A DNA stretch of 64,000 nt from Janthinobacterium saanense. GTDB taxonomy: Bacteria; Pseudomonadota; Gammaproteobacteria; Burkholderiales; Burkholderiaceae_D. Positions 61,326 to 64,000 of the stretch are shown piece by piece. A program made the translations under genes and the position numbers. The DNA lies in NCBI RefSeq assembly GCF_014200675.1, contig NZ_JACHCI010000002.1, positions 124,001 to 188,000 on the forward strand, in the 5' to 3' direction. Under the pieces are notes generated by a model. It was given only the letters and a program-made list of their open reading frames with translations, had not been told where the DNA came from and did not search any database. The stretch's first letter is position 1. The number at the start of each line of letters is the position of its first letter.

Positions 61326-62444
61326 TTAGAAATCCACCAGGAAACCACCACCCAGCGATTTTTGCGAGTAGTTATAGTCGATCAGGCTTTGGCCATAGCC
61401 TGAAAATACTTGCAGATAACCCTTCAGGTTGGCTTTCAGCGGGAAAGCCCAGCCAGCTTGCAGCGAGCCGTGGCGCGTGCTGAAGTTGCGCCGGGCCGTG
61501 ACGGAGAATTCATGTCCGTCATTGCGATAGCTGACCTTCACGTCGCCATGGCCCATGTAGTCGACGATATCGATATTGTCATTGTCCGCCACGCCATTGT
61601 CGAGGCGGCGCCAGATGCGCGCTGCAACCGCCACGTTTTCATGCTCCATGCCCAGTTCCGCATACAGCCGGTTCCAGCTGCGCGACAAGGTCGAGGTCTG
61701 GCCGTTGGACTGGTGCACCAGGCCCAGGTTCAGGTACTTGAAGTCCACGCCCGCCAATGTTTTGCCGATCGGCATGACCAGCATGACTTCCGGCTGGTAA
61801 TTGGTTTCGCGGAAAGGGCTCGATTCCTTGCGGTTATAAGCTTGCCAGAAACTTTGCTGCGTGTAGCCAAACCACATATCGATAGGCGTGCCGGCGATGT
61901 CTTCCATCATCTTCATCTTGAAGCTCAGCTGATACGTCAGCTCCACATGCTGGCTCTTGATGCCGCCCGGGGTGAATTCCTTGAACGGTTCGTCGTTCGA
62001 GGACGTGCTGTAATTGGCCAGCAACAGATAATTGTCGCGGTGCGGGCGGAAGTTGAACAAGCCCCGCTTGGACGCGTCATCGAGTTCCCACAATTGCGTC
62101 ACCCGCGAAATCGGTGCTTCCGGTGGCGCGGCGCCAGCCTGGGCCACGACCGGAATGGCGGCGTTGACGGCGTCTGGCGTGACGATGGCGGCCGGGTTGG
62201 CGGCGGAACTGGTGGTCGAAGCTGCTGCGACTGCCAGGGTAGCGGCCGTGGCATGCGGGTTGCCGCCATTGGCGATGGTTGCTTCTTCGACGGCCTTGGC
62301 CAAAGTGTCAAAACAGCCGAGGCGCGCGCTGGCGTCGCCGAGCACGGAGCAGCGTTGCATTTGCTGCTCCAGTTCGCCGGCCATGGCAAATGTTGGCGAG
62401 GCCAGCAAGGTGGTCAGGATGAGGGTTTTTATTTCAATTTTCAT
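61326..62444 (-). CDS. pldA: Outer-membrane phospholipase A
   Basis: A 372-residue OMPLA-family beta-barrel lipase. ATG 62444 (MKIEIKTLILTTLLASPTFAMA-GE) or 62453 opens the signal peptide. A non-barrel Cys-containing N-region (MQRCSVLGDASARLGCFDTLAKAVEEA) and an Ala-rich linker precede the barrel. The catalytic His-Ser is in LGLVHQSNGQ and the Asn in SRSWNRLYAE. The barrel ends with FLVDF, a typical C-terminal aromatic signal. An FNR-type box lies upstream. Activity is usually triggered by dimerisation on membrane damage. Confidence 0.9.
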   Translation of the reverse strand: MKIEIKTLILTTLLASPTFAMAGELEQQMQRCSVLGDASARLGCFDTLAKAVEEATIANGGNPHATAATLAVAAASTTSSAANPAAIVTPDAVNAAIPVVAQAGAAPPEAPISRVTQLWELDDASKRGLFNFRPHRDNYLLLANYSTSSNDEPFKEFTPGGIKSQHVELTYQLSFKMKMMEDIAGTPIDMWFGYTQQSFWQAYNRKESSPFRETNYQPEVMLVMPIGKTLAGVDFKYLNLGLVHQSNGQTSTLSRSWNRLYAELGMEHENVAVAARIWRRLDNGVADNDNIDIVDYMGHGDVKVSYRNDGHEFSVTARRNFSTRHGSLQAGWAFPLKANLKGYLQVFSGYGQSLIDYNYSQKSLGGGFLVDF

Positions 62445-62475
62445 AGGCGCCATAGCAGGGAGGGAATTACCGGTA

Positions 62476-62489
62476 TTGATACTGATCAA
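62476..62489. promoter_or_regulatory. FNR-type palindrome near pldA
   Basis: TTGAT-ACTG-ATCAA matches the FNR consensus. It is only about 32 bases from the pldA start codon, too close for ordinary class II activation, so it could be a repressor site, serve an unusually short leader, or be fortuitous. It lacks the TGCAGAGTATT flank of the other two boxes, sharing only GTATTGAT. Confidence 0.4.
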
Positions 62490-62677
62490 CTGGTCTTGCT
62501 TATTGTCTTGGTAATTGATCGAAAGTATAGCGGAAAGCTTTATTTCTACGGGGTGGCTAGCGTGCGCACCAGAATGCGGCCCTGTCATGCCGGTGAAATC
62601 GATGTCTGCTACACTGAAAAACCGTCGCGCAATCCCGGCGCGGCGTAGAGGTAACATGGCTAGCAATGGAGATTGTG

Positions 62678-64000
62678 ATGACCCGCAGAACACCTATCGA
62701 GCGCTACCGCAACATTGGCATCAGCGCCCACATCGACGCCGGCAAGACCACCACCACCGAGCGTATCCTGTTCTATACCGGCGTGAACCATAAGATAGGC
62801 GAGGTGCATAACGGCGCCGCCACCATGGACTGGATGGAGCAGGAGCAGGAGCGGGGCATCACGATTACCTCGGCCGCCACCACGGCCTTCTGGAAAGGCA
62901 TGGCCGGCAATTTCCCGGAACACAGGATTAACATTATCGATACGCCGGGCCACGTCGATTTCACCATCGAGGTGGAGCGCTCGATGCGCGTACTCGACGG
63001 CGCCGTGATGGTGTATGACGCTGTGGGCGGCGTGCAGCCGCAGTCGGAAACCGTCTGGCGGCAAGCCAATAAATACCATGTGCCGCGCATCGCCTTCATC
63101 AACAAGATGGACCGGGTGGGTGCCGATTTCCTGCGCGTGCGCCAGCAGATCCGCGACCGCCTGAAAGGCATTGCTGTACCGATCCAGCTGCCGATAGGCG
63201 CTGAAGAGCATTTTACGGGCGTGATCGACCTGTTGAAAATGCGTACCATCACCTGGGACGACGCCAGCCAGGGCGTGCAGTTCAGCTATGGCGAGATACC
63301 CGCCGCCCTGCAGGAGCAGGCGCAGCAGTGGCATGACAATCTGGTCGAGCAGGCGGCCGAAGCCACGCCCGAATTGACGGAGCGTTATCTGAATGGCGAC
63401 ACATTCAGTGAAGCGGAGCTCAAGCAAGCCTTGCGCGCACGCACCATCCGCAATGAAATCGTGCCCATGCTGTGCGGCAGCGCCTTTAAAAACAAGGGCG
63501 TGCAAGCGATGCTGGACGCCGTCATCGAATATCTGCCGTCACCGCTGGAAGTGCCGCCCATCATGGGCCACGACGAACACGACAACGAGGTGGAGCGCCA
63601 CCCGGCCGACGATGAACACTTTTCGGCCCTGGCCTTCAAGATCATGACCGACCCTTTTGTCGGCCAGTTGACGTTTTTCCGCGTGTATTCGGGTGTGGTC
63701 AATTCTGGCGACATGGTCTACAACCCCACCAAGAGCGCGCGCGAGCGGCTGGGGCGCATCTTGCAGATGCATGCGAATGAACGCAAGGAAATCAAGGAAG
63801 TGTATGCGGGCGACATCGCCGCCGCCGTGGGCCTGAAAGCCGTGACCACCGGCGACACCCTGTGCGCCATCGATCACATTATCGTGCTGGAAAAGATGAT
63901 CTTCCCGGAACCTGTGATCTCGCAGGCGGTCGAACCTAAAACCAAGCCCGACCAGGAAAAGATGGGCGTCGCCCTGAACCGGCTGGCGCAGGAAGACCCG
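62678..64000 (+). CDS. fusA: Elongation factor G (3' end outside window)
   Basis: First 441 codons of an EF-G translocase. ATG 62678 has GGAG nearby. G1 is [16 protein letters not shown], switch [19 protein letters not shown]4 [11 protein letters not shown] and G5 [10 protein letters not shown], followed by the domain II region ([21 protein letters not shown]). It is not beside rpsL, rpsG or tuf, so it is either a second EF-G copy or a displaced main copy. Beta-proteobacteria often have two. Divergent from pldA. Confidence 0.93.
   Translation, partial: MTRRTPIERYRNIGISAHIDAGKTTTTERILFYTGVNHKIGEVHNGAATMDWMEQEQERGITITSAATTAFWKGMAGNFPEHRINIIDTPGHVDFTIEVERSMRVLDGAVMVYDAVGGVQPQSETVWRQANKYHVPRIAFINKMDRVGADFLRVRQQIRDRLKGIAVPIQLPIGAEEHFTGVIDLLKMRTITWDDASQGVQFSYGEIPAALQEQAQQWHDNLVEQAAEATPELTERYLNGDTFSEAELKQALRARTIRNEIVPMLCGSAFKNKGVQAMLDAVIEYLPSPLEVPPIMGHDEHDNEVERHPADDEHFSALAFKIMTDPFVGQLTFFRVYSGVVNSGDMVYNPTKSARERLGRILQMHANERKEIKEVYAGDIAAAVGLKAVTTGDTLCAIDHIIVLEKMIFPEPVISQAVEPKTKPDQEKMGVALNRLAQEDP

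Noticed and set aside
1-64000. tRNA, rRNA, CRISPR arrays, integrases, transposases
   Set aside because: I looked for their hallmarks on both strands and found none; only short palindromic repeats are present.

Overview
The window is ordinary, gene-dense, GC-rich chromosome of a beta-proteobacterium. Gene content, codon bias and arrangements (holB next to tmk and mltG, DUF4936 beside ygfZ, tandem PpiC foldases, a DUF3334 protein, a DUF6058 protein) suggest Oxalobacteraceae, most likely Janthinobacterium or a close relative. That assignment comes from recognising families, not from a search. I saw no rRNA, tRNA, CRISPR array, prophage or complete insertion sequence.

Layout. 1-5 kb: the end of a heme-handling HemS-type gene, an alpha/beta hydrolase, an LD-carboxypeptidase, a DUF418 membrane protein and a SRAP (YedK) DNA-crosslink protein. 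5-13.4 kb: small hypothetical genes, an FNR-type box, an ERIC-like palindromic repeat, mntP, uppP, exported proteins, a gene broken by a nonsense codon, a DUF3334 protein, and a DUF6058 gene whose promoter carries a consensus LexA box. 13.6-19 kb: a small lipoprotein gene flanked by two copies of the 5' end of the ABC-F gene ybiT, then nadA-nadC and a periplasmic binding protein in one operon. 19-25 kb: zinc metallopeptidase, two tandem parvulin isomerases, bolA-yciB, msrB, selO. 25-32 kb: an acyl-CoA synthetase and a four-gene chemotaxis operon (PAS-PAS receptor, CheR, CheD, triple-CheW protein) with an FNR-type box upstream. 32-42 kb: bifunctional beta-oxidation enzyme, a hydrolase lacking its expected histidine, VOC and DUF2798 proteins, a LysR regulator, an MHS transporter, a thiolase and an oxidoreductase. 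43-44 kb: a VapBC-like toxin-antitoxin pair with a frameshifted toxin. 44-51.6 kb: a six-gene sugar operon (LacI regulator, xylulokinase, transaldolase, ribose-type ABC transporter) behind clustered LacI-type operators. 51.8-64 kb: NRDE protein, DUF4936, ygfZ, then mltG-tmk-holB-GNAT-VOC-tatD-ankyrin, a methyltransferase behind a dyad that covers a Shine-Dalgarno sequence, small proteins, phospholipase A, and the start of an EF-G gene that runs off the end.

Working together. The acyl-CoA synthetase, the bifunctional hydratase/dehydrogenase and the thiolase lie kilobases apart, yet each has the element ACG(A/G)CCGTAC upstream, so they probably form one fatty-acid-degradation regulon. The two FNR-type boxes at 5977 and 31951 also share an 11-base flank, which points to a common oxygen-responsive promoter design for a small hypothetical protein and the PAS-containing chemoreceptor operon. 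The sugar operon looks self-contained for uptake, phosphorylation and pentose-phosphate entry, but no isomerase or dehydrogenase is present, so its substrate is open.

Start codons were often moved inward from the longest frame, using Shine-Dalgarno sequences, family N-termini or paralogue alignment. Binding sites and hairpins were found by eye, without scoring.
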